Below, in pieces: positions 18,659 to 27,555 of a DNA stretch of 64,000 nucleotides. Made by a program: the position numbers and the translations under genes. This stretch comes from Acinetobacter sp. MB5. GTDB taxonomy: Bacteria > Pseudomonadota > Gammaproteobacteria > Pseudomonadales > Moraxellaceae. The stretch is from contig NZ_POVU01000006.1 of the NCBI RefSeq assembly GCF_003261585.1, positions 124,001 to 188,000 on the forward strand, in the 5' to 3' direction. The notes below the pieces were generated by a model, which was given only the letters and a program-made list of their open reading frames with translations, ran no database searches and was not told the origin of the DNA. How positions within the stretch are numbered: position 1 is the first letter of the stretch; each line of letters opens with the position of its first letter.

Positions 18659-20350
18659 CTATTCGCTCGCTTCGATGAGTTCTTTTGAAGACACCACACA
18701 ATTACGCCCCTGTTCCTTGGCAGAATACAAGTTTTTATCCGCACGGCGAATGGCAGTATTCACATCGACATCTTCTAGACTTGCTACAGTCACCCCGATA
18801 CTCATGGTGATGGGGTGATGATCAATAATGACGGCATCTGCAATCACTTGGCGGATTTTTTCAGCCAAAACGACTGCACCTTTCAGCGATGTATCTGGCA
18901 ATAAAACGACAAATTCCTCACCACCAAAACGTGCGACAAAATCGGTCGTTCTCAGTGCTGTTGGCAACAATTTAGCCACACTTTGCAAGACATAATCGCC
19001 CATTTCATGCCCGAAGGTATCATTCACTTTCTTAAAGAAGTCGATATCCATCAGCAATACGGCATAAACTTGCTGAGAGCGGTGCAACTGCTCAAATAAA
19101 TAGTCCAAATACGCATTGCAAGCACGGCGGTTGTGTAATCCTGTCAACGCATCATAACGAGCCAGTTTTTCCAGCTCTAAATTGGCTTGCTTTAACGCTT
19201 GAGTCCGTTCTTCAACTTTCTGTTCCAGATTGGCATTGGTGTCTTGAAGCTGCTGCTGCTGTGACAACAAGGTTTCGGTCATGCTTTCTAAAGATTGTGA
19301 CAAGCCTTGAATTTCACGAATGGTGGTTGTGGTTTCAAAGTGCACATTGTCCTGACCCTGTTCAACTGCATGTGCCTTTTGCGCTAATTTTTCGATTGGA
19401 TGGCTAAACTTATTGGCGAGCTTATAAGTAATGAATAGCAGCACCAATGAAAGAATAAAACCTATCAGCAAAATCTGATGTTGTAGCGAACGAACATTCA
19501 TTAAAGCAATTGCCACAGGTTGGCGAATCACCACATGCCACCCCAAATTGGTCGTGGTTTTCGAGACCACTGGAATATCAACGGTTAAATAGGCTTTATC
19601 TTCATGCCAATGATCAAGAAAATACATTGGTCGCTGCTTGCTATACGCAGGAGGTTTAACCTGTCCAATACTTTTAAACGGATATAAAATGTCACCACTG
19701 GAGTTCACAATAAATACTTCAATGCCTTGCTCCACCGCATCTTGTGAAAGTGCACTATTTAAAACATGTCCTGCCCAACTCCAGTCAGCATGTGCCGCAA
19801 GAACCCCTTTGACTTTGTGCGTCACAGGGTCATAAATCGGCGTTGCAAAGTCAATAAAGCGCATCGGTTCATTCGGGTTCACCGCTTTAATCTGCTTGGC
19901 AAGCAATACCGCTTTATGGACATCGCCCAAATAGACATGTTTGGAACCATTAATAAACCACGGACGCTCTGAAACGTCTGCGCCTTCAAGCAGATGGTTG
20001 GCTGCAACCTCAACCTTGCCATCAAGATTGGCTATGCCAAGCCACGCATAATATTGATAGGACTTTTTGACCTGATCGAGTTGTATCTGAACACGCGGGT
20101 TGTGAAAATCGGCCTCCGCAAAAAATGGCGACTGACCGAGCAGTACCATTTCCCGCTCTCGTTCCGTCAACGATGTCGCCAGCGTATTACTGATATTCTT
20201 TGCTGAGATATATAAAGCTTGACCATTGGCTTTGGTCATTTGCGCTGAAGCAATTTGACCAATATACAGCGTAATACATAGGCCTAAAGTAAAAGCTAAA
20301 CCTGTAAATAAAATCAGTAGACGATTTCGAAAGGAGTCTATTTGAAGCAC
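18659..20350 (-). CDS. Membrane diguanylate cyclase with periplasmic sensor
   Basis: Makes cyclic di-GMP from two GTP. The 563 residues contain an N-terminal membrane helix (LLILFTGLAFTLGLCITLYI), a periplasmic Cache-type sensor (about 35-285, with LGIANLDGKVEVAANHLL), a second helix (ILLIGFILSLVLLFITYKLA), a HAMP-like segment, a coiled coil near 350-400, and a GGDEF domain. The active-site loop is GGEEF at 476-480 and the inhibitory I-site RTTD is at 467-470, so an active, product-inhibited enzyme is expected. The start is GTG at 20350 with AGGGG nine bases upstream. No partner gene is adjacent and the signal sensed is unknown. Confidence 0.9.
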   Translation of the reverse strand: MLQIDSFRNRLLILFTGLAFTLGLCITLYIGQIASAQMTKANGQALYISAKNISNTLATSLTEREREMVLLGQSPFFAEADFHNPRVQIQLDQVKKSYQYYAWLGIANLDGKVEVAANHLLEGADVSERPWFINGSKHVYLGDVHKAVLLAKQIKAVNPNEPMRFIDFATPIYDPVTHKVKGVLAAHADWSWAGHVLNSALSQDAVEQGIEVFIVNSSGDILYPFKSIGQVKPPAYSKQRPMYFLDHWHEDKAYLTVDIPVVSKTTTNLGWHVVIRQPVAIALMNVRSLQHQILLIGFILSLVLLFITYKLANKFSHPIEKLAQKAHAVEQGQDNVHFETTTTIREIQGLSQSLESMTETLLSQQQQLQDTNANLEQKVEERTQALKQANLELEKLARYDALTGLHNRRACNAYLDYLFEQLHRSQQVYAVLLMDIDFFKKVNDTFGHEMGDYVLQSVAKLLPTALRTTDFVARFGGEEFVVLLPDTSLKGAVVLAEKIRQVIADAVIIDHHPITMSIGVTVASLEDVDVNTAIRRADKNLYSAKEQGRNCVVSSKELIEASE

Positions 20351-20691
20351 GCGTACCAGCCCCTTTAAATAAGCAATTGTTTTAATTTAAAAAGTAGTTA
20401 TGCCGTGTATTACATCATTTAACCCAAACACAGCATCAAAAAATGCCCTTTCAGCCACACAATTATCAGAGATGAAAATAGTCAAATGACATTTTGGGAA
20501 CTCACTTTTCTATTTTGAGAGATTCAAAACCGATCAAAACTGAACATCTTCTAGGCATGACTATTAAAACATTGTTCAATAGCAACATAAAACCAAAACT
20601 TGATTAATTTGGTCGGAATAATTCGGGTGCTCGAATCATCATGATTCATATCCATGAACAAGTGCTTCTTGCCTTAGTCGAGATTGCTGAT
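20351..20691. other. Non-coding gap of 341 bases
   Basis: AT-rich gap upstream of the diguanylate cyclase and downstream of the AEC transporter. The only structure noted is a 15-base dyad GAATCATCATGATTC at 20633-20647. No convincing gene was found. Confidence 0.4.
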
Positions 20692-21615
20692 TTAGGTCAT
20701 ACACCAAATCACAAGCGGTAAAGTCAGTGCCGCACAAACGGTTTGAAAGCTAATCACCGCAGCCATGAGCTGACTATCACCATTGAGTACTTTGGTTAAA
20801 ATGTAAGAAGCCGAAGCCGTTGGCAATGCAAAGAAAATGACCATGACTTGCAGGCTGAGTTGGGGCACAGCAAAGTGGTTCGCTACCGTATAGGCCAAAG
20901 CAGGCATCAACAATAAACGTGCGAACGTATCTAGAGACAACGCCCAAAGATCCTTATGGAGTTGCTTAAACTGCAAAGCTGCACCCACACAGAATAAACC
21001 TAATGGCAAACTCGATGCTGCACTAATTTTAAGGACTTGTAGAATGCCCTGCCAGATTGGAACATTCAGCAGATTCAAACTGATTCCGACAGCACAGGAC
21101 AAAATTAACGGATTTTTTAGCAGTGACAATAACACAGGACGCAATGCCATGTGCTGACGTTCCATTAGAGACAATACCGAAATGACGTTTACCACAGGAA
21201 TGCATAATGCTAACAAGACCGCCAAGATGGCCATGCCCTGTTTGGCATACAATGCCGCTACGAGTGCCAGACCAATATAGGTATTGAAGCGCACCACACT
21301 TTGCATATGCACCCCAAAACGTGCTGCGGACATTGGCTTAAACATCCGCAGTGCATATAAAAATGTACTTGCCGAAGCCACGACCACAAACATGCTGAGA
21401 ATCGGACGTTTGAGTTGAGAAAACTCAATGTGTGCTGTTAGGGTAGTGTGCAACAAGAGCGCTGGAAACAACAGATAATAATTCAGCTTCTCTGCACCGT
21501 GCCAGAACCCATCTTCAAAAAAATTCACCTGCTTTAATCCATAACCTGTTGCGATCAGCACGATTAATGGAATCACTGCAAGCATCATTTGCTGCAACAT
21601 GCTTTGCCTCAGCAT
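20692..21615 (-). CDS. AEC-family transporter
   Basis: Ten-helix permease of the auxin efflux carrier family, which in bacteria often moves malate, malonate or related acids; the substrate here is unknown. The 307 residues are hydrophobic throughout: MMLAVIPLIVLIATGYGLKQ at the start, LNYYLLFPALLLH (the family's first conserved helix), ILSCAVGISLNLLNVPIWQG, and LPTASASYILTKVLNGD near the C-terminus, the typical AEC signature. It is divergent from the LysR regulator gene at 21697, 63 bases or more away, so that regulator probably controls it. Confidence 0.87.
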   Translation of the reverse strand: MLRQSMLQQMMLAVIPLIVLIATGYGLKQVNFFEDGFWHGAEKLNYYLLFPALLLHTTLTAHIEFSQLKRPILSMFVVVASASTFLYALRMFKPMSAARFGVHMQSVVRFNTYIGLALVAALYAKQGMAILAVLLALCIPVVNVISVLSLMERQHMALRPVLLSLLKNPLILSCAVGISLNLLNVPIWQGILQVLKISAASSLPLGLFCVGAALQFKQLHKDLWALSLDTFARLLLMPALAYTVANHFAVPQLSLQVMVIFFALPTASASYILTKVLNGDSQLMAAVISFQTVCAALTLPLVIWCMT

Positions 21616-21696
21616 TTCATCTTGTCATAAATCAAGTTTAAACAAGATTTGTGCTCATGCTAAAATGAGCTTTTCCTCATGATGTCGTGCCTTGCC

Positions 21697-22581
21697 ATGA
21701 CCTTTAGCCAATTAGAAATTTTTGCATGGATTGCAGAACTGCGTAGCTTTACCGCAACTGCGGAGAAGCTGGGAATTACCCAATCGGCTGTCTCACATGC
21801 ACTGAAAAGTTTGGAACAAGACTGGCAGGTTAATCTGATTGCCCGTCATAACAACCAAGTCGAACTCACCGCAACAGGACAGCAACTCCTGATCCATGTC
21901 AAAGAGTTACTGAGTATTTCGCATACTCTGGAACAAGAAGTACAAGCTTTGCATGGACTTAATCAGGGTACACTTCGCATTGGCTCTTTTGGTGCATCGT
22001 CTTCAATTTTGCTTTTGCCTGAAATTTTAGAAATCTTTCAGCAGCAGTATCCCAATATCGAAATTTATATTGATGAAGGTGATGATCAGGACGTTTGTCA
22101 GTGGCTTCAGGAAAGGCGGATTGATGTCGGTTTTGTTTTATTGCCGAATACACAGTTTGATTGTGTACCGTTACTGAATGATATTTTTGTGGCTTTAATT
22201 CCCAAAACCCATCACTTGGCAAAATACAGTACGATTCAGCCCGAGCAACTGGCACAAGAATCTTTCATAATGACTTTGGCAGGCAGCCAGAAACAAGTGG
22301 AACTGATTTTTCAGCAGTTTCAGGTGCAACCTAAAATTAAATATCGCATTTCCCAGATTCTCAGCATCATCAGCATGGTCAACAACCAACTAGGAATTTC
22401 TGTCGTTTCGGATATGGTGTTGACTCAAAAGTTACTAGCGCTCTACCCCAATGTCGTGAAACGTCCTTTTTCACCCAATTTAAAACGCAGTATTGGGCTT
22501 GCGGTCAAGAACAATAAACATCTCAGTCCTGCGACCAAAGCATTCATACAAATTGCCCAGCAGGTCTGGCAATCAGCATAA
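21697..22581 (+). CDS. LysR-family transcriptional regulator
   Basis: DNA-binding regulator with an N-terminal winged helix (MTFSQLEIFAWIAELRSFTA, then ITQSAVSHALKSLE) and a substrate-binding effector domain from about residue 90 (GTLRIGSFGASSSILLLPEI). The 294-residue length is normal. Two further in-frame ATGs at 21679 and 21682 would add six residues; the start at 21697 fits the family best, but no clear ribosome binding site decides it. Its position divergent from the AEC transporter suggests it regulates that gene in response to a small molecule; the ligand is unknown. Confidence 0.9.
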   Translation: MTFSQLEIFAWIAELRSFTATAEKLGITQSAVSHALKSLEQDWQVNLIARHNNQVELTATGQQLLIHVKELLSISHTLEQEVQALHGLNQGTLRIGSFGASSSILLLPEILEIFQQQYPNIEIYIDEGDDQDVCQWLQERRIDVGFVLLPNTQFDCVPLLNDIFVALIPKTHHLAKYSTIQPEQLAQESFIMTLAGSQKQVELIFQQFQVQPKIKYRISQILSIISMVNNQLGISVVSDMVLTQKLLALYPNVVKRPFSPNLKRSIGLAVKNNKHLSPATKAFIQIAQQVWQSA

Positions 22582-22671
22582 AACAGAGTTTATATGCCAA
22601 ATATTAAGATCAATTTCAACAATCAGAAAATGATCATTCACTCATGATTCATCAAAGTCCTCTTGAAAGTT

Positions 22672-22693
22672 CCCTCTCCCTTTGGAATGAGGG
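22672..22693. repeat. Degenerate CT/GA-rich palindrome
   Basis: CCCTCTCCCTTTGGAATGAGGG resembles one half of the repeat family seen at 16919-17511 but its stem is broken and the flanking TTAGGGAGAGG part is missing. Likely a decayed copy. Confidence 0.45.
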
Positions 22694-22743
22694 TATCCTT
22701 ATTGTCATTTATCGTTTTAAAAGTAACTGATGAATGAAGTCTA

Positions 22744-23103
22744 TTAAATAAAAAATGTAATCACTAGAAAAATGCCACATAAGACATTAAAGATGGTGAG
22801 CATCATCGGCAAGTCAGTTCGATAACCTTCAATCAACTCCACTTGACTGAGTGACTTCAGGGCGACTTTATACTGACGGGCAGATAAAAGACTTAAGCCC
22901 ATTCCAAACAAAATAACAATGACCGCAAAAATTTTGCTTAAAAGGATTTTAGTTGCATAGTTTTTGGGATCAAGAAGATGTGCAAGCACGGTTGAACGCT
23001 CCAGAAGAAACCCAAAAGCGATCAATCCTAAGCTCGTTCTGTTCCAAGCCAATAAGGTGCGCTCTAAAGCAAAAAATACACGAGGGTCTTGTAAATTGGA
23101 CAT
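22744..23103 (-). CDS. DUF202 family small membrane protein
   Basis: A 119-residue inner-membrane protein with three hydrophobic segments and the family motif DPRVFFALERTLLAWNRTSLGLIAFGF at the N-terminus. DUF202 proteins (YidH/YidG type) have no established function. The ATG at 23103 is followed directly by the motif region, as in the family. It is a lone gene, divergent from amt. Confidence 0.88.
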   Translation of the reverse strand: MSNLQDPRVFFALERTLLAWNRTSLGLIAFGFLLERSTVLAHLLDPKNYATKILLSKIFAVIVILFGMGLSLLSARQYKVALKSLSQVELIEGYRTDLPMMLTIFNVLCGIFLVITFFI

Positions 23104-23213
23104 TTTTACCTACTGTTAAAAGCATTTCTATGAACTTTAAAAAGTTATTCAATTTCTTGCAATAATTAAACTTCATGCAAGTTTATTTTCCAATACCGCC
23201 TAAAAAGCACCAC

Positions 23214-23246
23214 ATTTGTGCATTTAATCTGTTTTAGTGCACAAAT
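23214..23246. promoter_or_regulatory. Inverted repeat in the amt / DUF202 intergenic region
   Basis: ATTTGTGCA (23214-23222) and TGCACAAAT (23238-23246) form a perfect 9-bp dyad with a 15-base spacer, and TTGTGCACATTT recurs near 23340. The spacing suits a protein-binding site. The dyad is seen; control of amt is inferred. Confidence 0.35.
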
Positions 23247-23380
23247 TGCTTTATATCGAGTCTTGCGTATTTTCATATTTTCATGATTAAAATTTCCATC
23301 TAACAATACCTATATTGGTGCAACTTGCATCGCTATACTTGTGCACATTTCCAAATTAGCACTATTTTTAAGCGACCATA

Positions 23381-24568
23381 ATGCAAAATTTCGATATTTT
23401 ATTTTTATTGCTCGGCGCAGTTCTGGTTCTTGCCATGCATGCGGGCTTCGCATTTCTTGAGCTGGGGACAGTTCGGCATAAAAATCAGGTCAATGCTCTG
23501 AGTAAAATCTTATCGGATTTTGCAATCTCAGCGATAGCTTACTTTTTTATCGGGTATTACATTGCTTATGGGCAGCACTTTTTCCATTCAGGTAATGTAC
23601 TAGCTGAACAGCATGGTTACAACCTGATGCGCTGCTTCTTCCTACTCACCTTTGCCGCAGCAATTCCTGCGATTATCTCAGGTGGTATTGCAGAACGCGC
23701 GAAGATGCGTACCCAAGCCATTGCGACTTTATTACTGGTCGGACTTGTTTATCCTTTTTTTGAAGGATTGATCTGGAATGGCAATTTAGGCTTACAAAAC
23801 TGGCTACAACAAACTTTTGGCGCAAGTTTTCATGACTTCGCAGGTTCAGTCGTTGTCCATGCAATGGGAGGCTGGATCGCTTTAGCTGCTGTCATCTTAC
23901 TGGGACCACGTTATGGTCGCTATCGTAAAGATGGTGCTATTGCTGCACACCCACCATCATCTATTCCCTTTCTGGCACTGGGCTCATGGGTTCTCATGGT
24001 TGGCTGGTTCGGCTTTAATGTGATGAGTGCCCAACGCTTAGATGCTATTTCAGGATTAGTTGCCATCAACTCACTGATGGCAATGGTTGGCGGTACGATT
24101 ACAGCTAACTATATGGGCAAAGATGACCCTGGTTTCTTGCACAATGGCCCGCTTGCAGGTCTGGTTGCAATCTGTGCAGGTTCAGATATTGTTCATCCGA
24201 TTGGCGCACTGGTGATTGGTGGTATCGCAGGTATCGTGTTTGTACAACTCTTTACCTATACCCAAAACAAACTCAAAGTCGATGATGTGCTTGGGGTTTG
24301 GCCAATGCATGGGGTTTGTGGTGCATTAGGTGGTATTGCTGCGGGTATTTTTGGACAAACCACTTTAGGTGGTCTAGGTGGTGTATCTTTCGTTGCACAA
24401 ATCATCGGTACACTCCTTGCGATTGCAATTGCACTTGCAGGTGGATTCGGTGTTTATGGCTTATTGAAAGTCACCATGGGAATTCGCCTAACCCAAGAAG
24501 AAGAATATCGCGGTGCTGACTTATCTATTCATAAAATTTCTGCAAATGCCGAGGAAAGTAAGTTCTAA
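23381..24568 (+). CDS. amt: Ammonium transporter Amt
   Basis: Trimeric inner-membrane channel for ammonium. The 395-residue product has about eleven hydrophobic segments and family blocks FAFLELGTVRHKNQVN, FAGSVVVHAMGGWIALAAV (with the first pore histidine region) and DDVLGVWPMHGVCGALGGIAAG (second). It lacks a cleaved signal peptide. No glnK gene is next to it, which is unusual as the two are often paired; glnK may be elsewhere. The 277-base upstream gap holds an inverted repeat. No fit to a sigma-54 promoter was found. Confidence 0.94.
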   Translation: MQNFDILFLLLGAVLVLAMHAGFAFLELGTVRHKNQVNALSKILSDFAISAIAYFFIGYYIAYGQHFFHSGNVLAEQHGYNLMRCFFLLTFAAAIPAIISGGIAERAKMRTQAIATLLLVGLVYPFFEGLIWNGNLGLQNWLQQTFGASFHDFAGSVVVHAMGGWIALAAVILLGPRYGRYRKDGAIAAHPPSSIPFLALGSWVLMVGWFGFNVMSAQRLDAISGLVAINSLMAMVGGTITANYMGKDDPGFLHNGPLAGLVAICAGSDIVHPIGALVIGGIAGIVFVQLFTYTQNKLKVDDVLGVWPMHGVCGALGGIAAGIFGQTTLGGLGGVSFVAQIIGTLLAIAIALAGGFGVYGLLKVTMGIRLTQEEEYRGADLSIHKISANAEESKF

Positions 24569-24728
24569 GGCAGTCTTTGGGCAAACTCCTTTTAAGTTTG
24601 CCTTTCATGACATTTTCAATGTGATATGACAATACTGTAAGATAACCCTATACTTATCGGGAAAACTGAGATACATTTTCATTCCCGCTTGTTTTCACTC
24701 ACCACCTGAATAAGGTGTCGTTGTTCGT

Positions 24729-25523
24729 ATGCACAAATATCAAGAGTTCTTGGAACACACCGCCTCTACACAAAGCCGATCGATTCAGCCTTATGTGATT
24801 GATGGATTAAAGGTATGGCTCAAGAAAGCGTCGAAGCGCCATCCTTGGTGGTTGTATTTACCTTTGCAATGGTTTTCTAAGCTTTTGAATTTACAGATTT
24901 TAGCACCTGTACCCAATTATGGTGGTTCAGATGCGATTCACTGTGAAGCACAGCGTATTCGTCAGTTAGAGCAAATCGGCATTTCTGTTCCCAAAGTGCT
25001 TGCTGAGTCAAAATCAGGGTTACTGATTCAAGATATTGCACATGATGATCAAAAACTGATGCAGCTTGATCATGCCTTGGCCCGTGAATCCAATTTTTCA
25101 CAACGCAAAGCGTTATTTGAAACCGCGCTATATGCCTTAAAACAGATTCATGCTAAAAACAGTTATTTGAGCGAAGCCTTTGCCCGCAATATTTTGGTTG
25201 ATAGCCAGCAGAATATTTCATTTATTGACTTTGAAACAGACCCACGCAGTACGCTGGATCTCGAGACATGTCAGGCACGTGACTGGTTATGTCTTTTATT
25301 TTCAACGGCTTTTCGATTTAATGAGCAAGAGCGTCCTGAAATTGAGCAAATGGTCAAACATGAGCTTAAAGATCGTCAGGACATTTTGTTTCAGCTTGGC
25401 AAAGTGGGACATCGCTTTGCATGGCTCAACCGCATTGGCGTAGAAAAAACGGGAAATGATGGGAAACGAATGAAGATTTTTCTGATTTTTCTGAAAAATT
25501 TAAAACCGATCTCATCCGTTTAA
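24729..25523 (+). CDS. Kinase-fold protein, BUD32/RIO-like
   Basis: The 264-residue product looks like a small serine/threonine or sugar kinase fold: an IRQLEQIGISVPKVLAES segment in the N-lobe, then EAFARNILVD (about 151-158, in the place of the catalytic loop) and ISFIDFETDP (about 163-171, in the place of the metal-binding DFE/DFG). It lacks a classical HRD motif. Annotated Acinetobacter proteins of this kind are recalled as BUD32-family; the true substrate is unknown. Its last 12 bases overlap the end of pmrB on the other strand, so the two transcripts converge. Confidence 0.6.
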   Translation: MHKYQEFLEHTASTQSRSIQPYVIDGLKVWLKKASKRHPWWLYLPLQWFSKLLNLQILAPVPNYGGSDAIHCEAQRIRQLEQIGISVPKVLAESKSGLLIQDIAHDDQKLMQLDHALARESNFSQRKALFETALYALKQIHAKNSYLSEAFARNILVDSQQNISFIDFETDPRSTLDLETCQARDWLCLLFSTAFRFNEQERPEIEQMVKHELKDRQDILFQLGKVGHRFAWLNRIGVEKTGNDGKRMKIFLIFLKNLKPISSV

Positions 25524-26846
25524 AATATGAAGATGTGTCGGTAATCTTACCAAGACTTTTAAACCACCCAGCTCCAGACTTTGATCAAAGCTCAGCGTGC
25601 CACCGACATGCTGAATGGCTTTTTGCACAATTGATAAGCCCAAGCCACTGCCCACCTCTAAATGGTGATGGACGCGGTAAAAGCGCTTAAGCACCTGTTC
25701 ATATTGCTCTTGTGGAATCCCTGGCCCACTATCCTCAATACAGACATAAGCAACTTGTTGCTGCTCATCTGGATAAACGGCAATATTAATTACACCTGCT
25801 GTCGGTGTGTACTTAATCGCATTATCAATCAGATTATAAATAATTGAATGTACTGTTGGTTCATAGTTTTGCAGAATCACTTCTTCATTGCGCTCAAAGC
25901 CCAGATCAATATCTTTTTCCATCGCCAAATTCATGAGCTGTTCCACACAGTTCAATGCAACATCATTGAGACGGAATTTTTTCGACATATCCAAAGTATT
26001 GAGTGATGCATCCTGTTTCGCCAACGCCAACAATTGACTTACCAAATGCTGGATCCGTGCCAAACCTTTGCTGAGATTAATCAAAGCGGTATTTTCGGGA
26101 AAATCTCTCAGCAGAATTTTGGTCTGCAAATTCAGCGCAGTAATTGGCGTACGCAACTCATGCGCAGCATCGGCTATAAATTGTTTCTGTTCCTGTTGTG
26201 TCTTTGAAATACGATCAAACAAGTAGTTAATTTCATTGACTGCTGGTAACAATTCGATTGGATATTGTTCTTCAGAAATATGACTTAACTCATTTGAATC
26301 ACGCTGAGCCAGTTCACTTTTTAAATCATCCAGTGGTTTTAAACTCCCACGAATAATCCAGAAAATAATAAACAGCACAAATGGCATAATCAGAATATAG
26401 GGCAATACCATACTTCCAGCCAGCTCCAATGCCAGAACCTGTCGAGTCCGTTCATGCTGACTGACCTGAATCTGGAATTTTGCTGTGGGTAACACATAAG
26501 TGTACCACGTACCATTATCCGTTTCGCGCTTATAGAAACCTGCTTTACTCACCCTAGGAACAAGGAGCTGATTGGATTTTAGCTGATTGGGATCATCATA
26601 AGCCCAAATATCCATGAATACTTCTTGACGCTGATATTCATGGTCGAGGTTAAAACTACTATGGTTACTTTTAAGATTAAATGTTGTGGCGCGAGTGGCC
26701 AAAAACTGCATTTGGGTGTCCAAAATGCGAGTGAGTTCTTTTAGTGCAATATGATAGGTCGAAAACATCAAAATACATGCCATCACCAAACTCATCAGTG
26801 ATGTCAGGACAACCAGTTTTGACCCTAAAGACTTGCGCTTTTGCAT
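25512..26846 (-). CDS. pmrB: Sensor histidine kinase PmrB
   Basis: Membrane sensor of the PmrAB system that controls lipid A modification and polymyxin resistance. The 444 residues show one membrane helix near 10-30, a periplasmic loop to about 145, a second helix at 145-165, a HAMP-like linker, the phosphoacceptor His229 in FIADAAHELRTPITALNLQ, and ATPase motifs NLIDNAIKYTP, DSGPGIP and GSGLGLSIV. It recalls A. baumannii PmrB throughout. It begins 13 bases after the pmrA stop. The changes that give resistance in A. baumannii lie in this gene and pmrA; none can be judged here without a reference. Confidence 0.93.
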   Translation of the reverse strand: MQKRKSLGSKLVVLTSLMSLVMACILMFSTYHIALKELTRILDTQMQFLATRATTFNLKSNHSSFNLDHEYQRQEVFMDIWAYDDPNQLKSNQLLVPRVSKAGFYKRETDNGTWYTYVLPTAKFQIQVSQHERTRQVLALELAGSMVLPYILIMPFVLFIIFWIIRGSLKPLDDLKSELAQRDSNELSHISEEQYPIELLPAVNEINYLFDRISKTQQEQKQFIADAAHELRTPITALNLQTKILLRDFPENTALINLSKGLARIQHLVSQLLALAKQDASLNTLDMSKKFRLNDVALNCVEQLMNLAMEKDIDLGFERNEEVILQNYEPTVHSIIYNLIDNAIKYTPTAGVINIAVYPDEQQQVAYVCIEDSGPGIPQEQYEQVLKRFYRVHHHLEVGSGLGLSIVQKAIQHVGGTLSFDQSLELGGLKVLVRLPTHLHILNG

Positions 26847-26859
26847 ATTGCACTCAAAC

Positions 26860-27534
26860 TCAGTTATGTCCTAGACGATAACCCAAGCCGCGAATCGTAC
26901 GAATAAAGTCTTTCCCCAGTTTGGCACGCAAATGGTGAATATAAACTTCTATCGTATTACTCGAAACTTCACTGTCAAAATCATACAGTTTGTCTTCCAA
27001 ATTAGATTTTGAAAAAATCTTATTGGGATGCGTCATCAGTGGGGTCAAAATCGCCCATTCACGATTAGACAATTCGATGATTTGACCTTTATATTTAGCA
27101 ATATGTTGCTCGATATCGAGCATCAAGTCACCATTTGTGAGAACTTTATCGTTACTTGTCGTTTTTACGCCAACACCAGCACGGCGCAACAATGCCTGAA
27201 TTCGAGCAAATAACTCTTCAAATTCATAAGGTTTAACCAAGTAATCATCTGCCCCTTGGTTTAAACCATCCACACGATTTTCCAGTTGATCACGAGCAGA
27301 AATAATCAGGACTGGAATTTGCGTGCGCTGACGAATCTGCTTGAGTACCTGCATGCCATCCATCAAGGGCAAGCCAAGATCAAGCAACACGATATCAAAC
27401 GCTTGCTTAGACAATTCTGTCAGACCATCAACACCATTGTTGACCCATTCAACATCAAAACCATGATATTTCAATAGGGTAATGGTGGACTCTGCAATCA
27501 TGAAATCATCTTCAATAATTAAGATCTTGGACAT
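26860..27534 (-). CDS. pmrA: Response regulator PmrA
   Basis: OmpR-type response regulator activated by PmrB. The 224 residues hold a receiver domain with acidic pair Glu8, Asp9 and Asp10, phosphoacceptor Asp52 in VLLDLGLPLMDG, and Lys in DDYLVKPYEF, then a winged-helix DNA-binding domain ending NTIEVYIHHLRAKLGKDFIRTIRGLGYRL. The frame extends 9 bases upstream to a GTG, but the ATG at 27534 (MSKILIIEDD) matches the family and has AGAGTG upstream. Middle gene of pmrCAB. Confidence 0.95.
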   Translation of the reverse strand: MSKILIIEDDFMIAESTITLLKYHGFDVEWVNNGVDGLTELSKQAFDIVLLDLGLPLMDGMQVLKQIRQRTQIPVLIISARDQLENRVDGLNQGADDYLVKPYEFEELFARIQALLRRAGVGVKTTSNDKVLTNGDLMLDIEQHIAKYKGQIIELSNREWAILTPLMTHPNKIFSKSNLEDKLYDFDSEVSSNTIEVYIHHLRAKLGKDFIRTIRGLGYRLGHN

Positions 27535-27555
27535 GCGATGCACTCTAATTACAAT

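Noticed and set aside
20641-20721. Mini frame (26 codons) at the end of the AEC gene
   Set aside because: Runs into the transporter gene on the other strand, lacks a ribosome binding site, and is too short to support.
23290-23345. Possible sigma-54 promoter ahead of amt
   Set aside because: A TTGG...TTGC pattern is present, but the GG to GC spacing is 8 bases, not the required 10.
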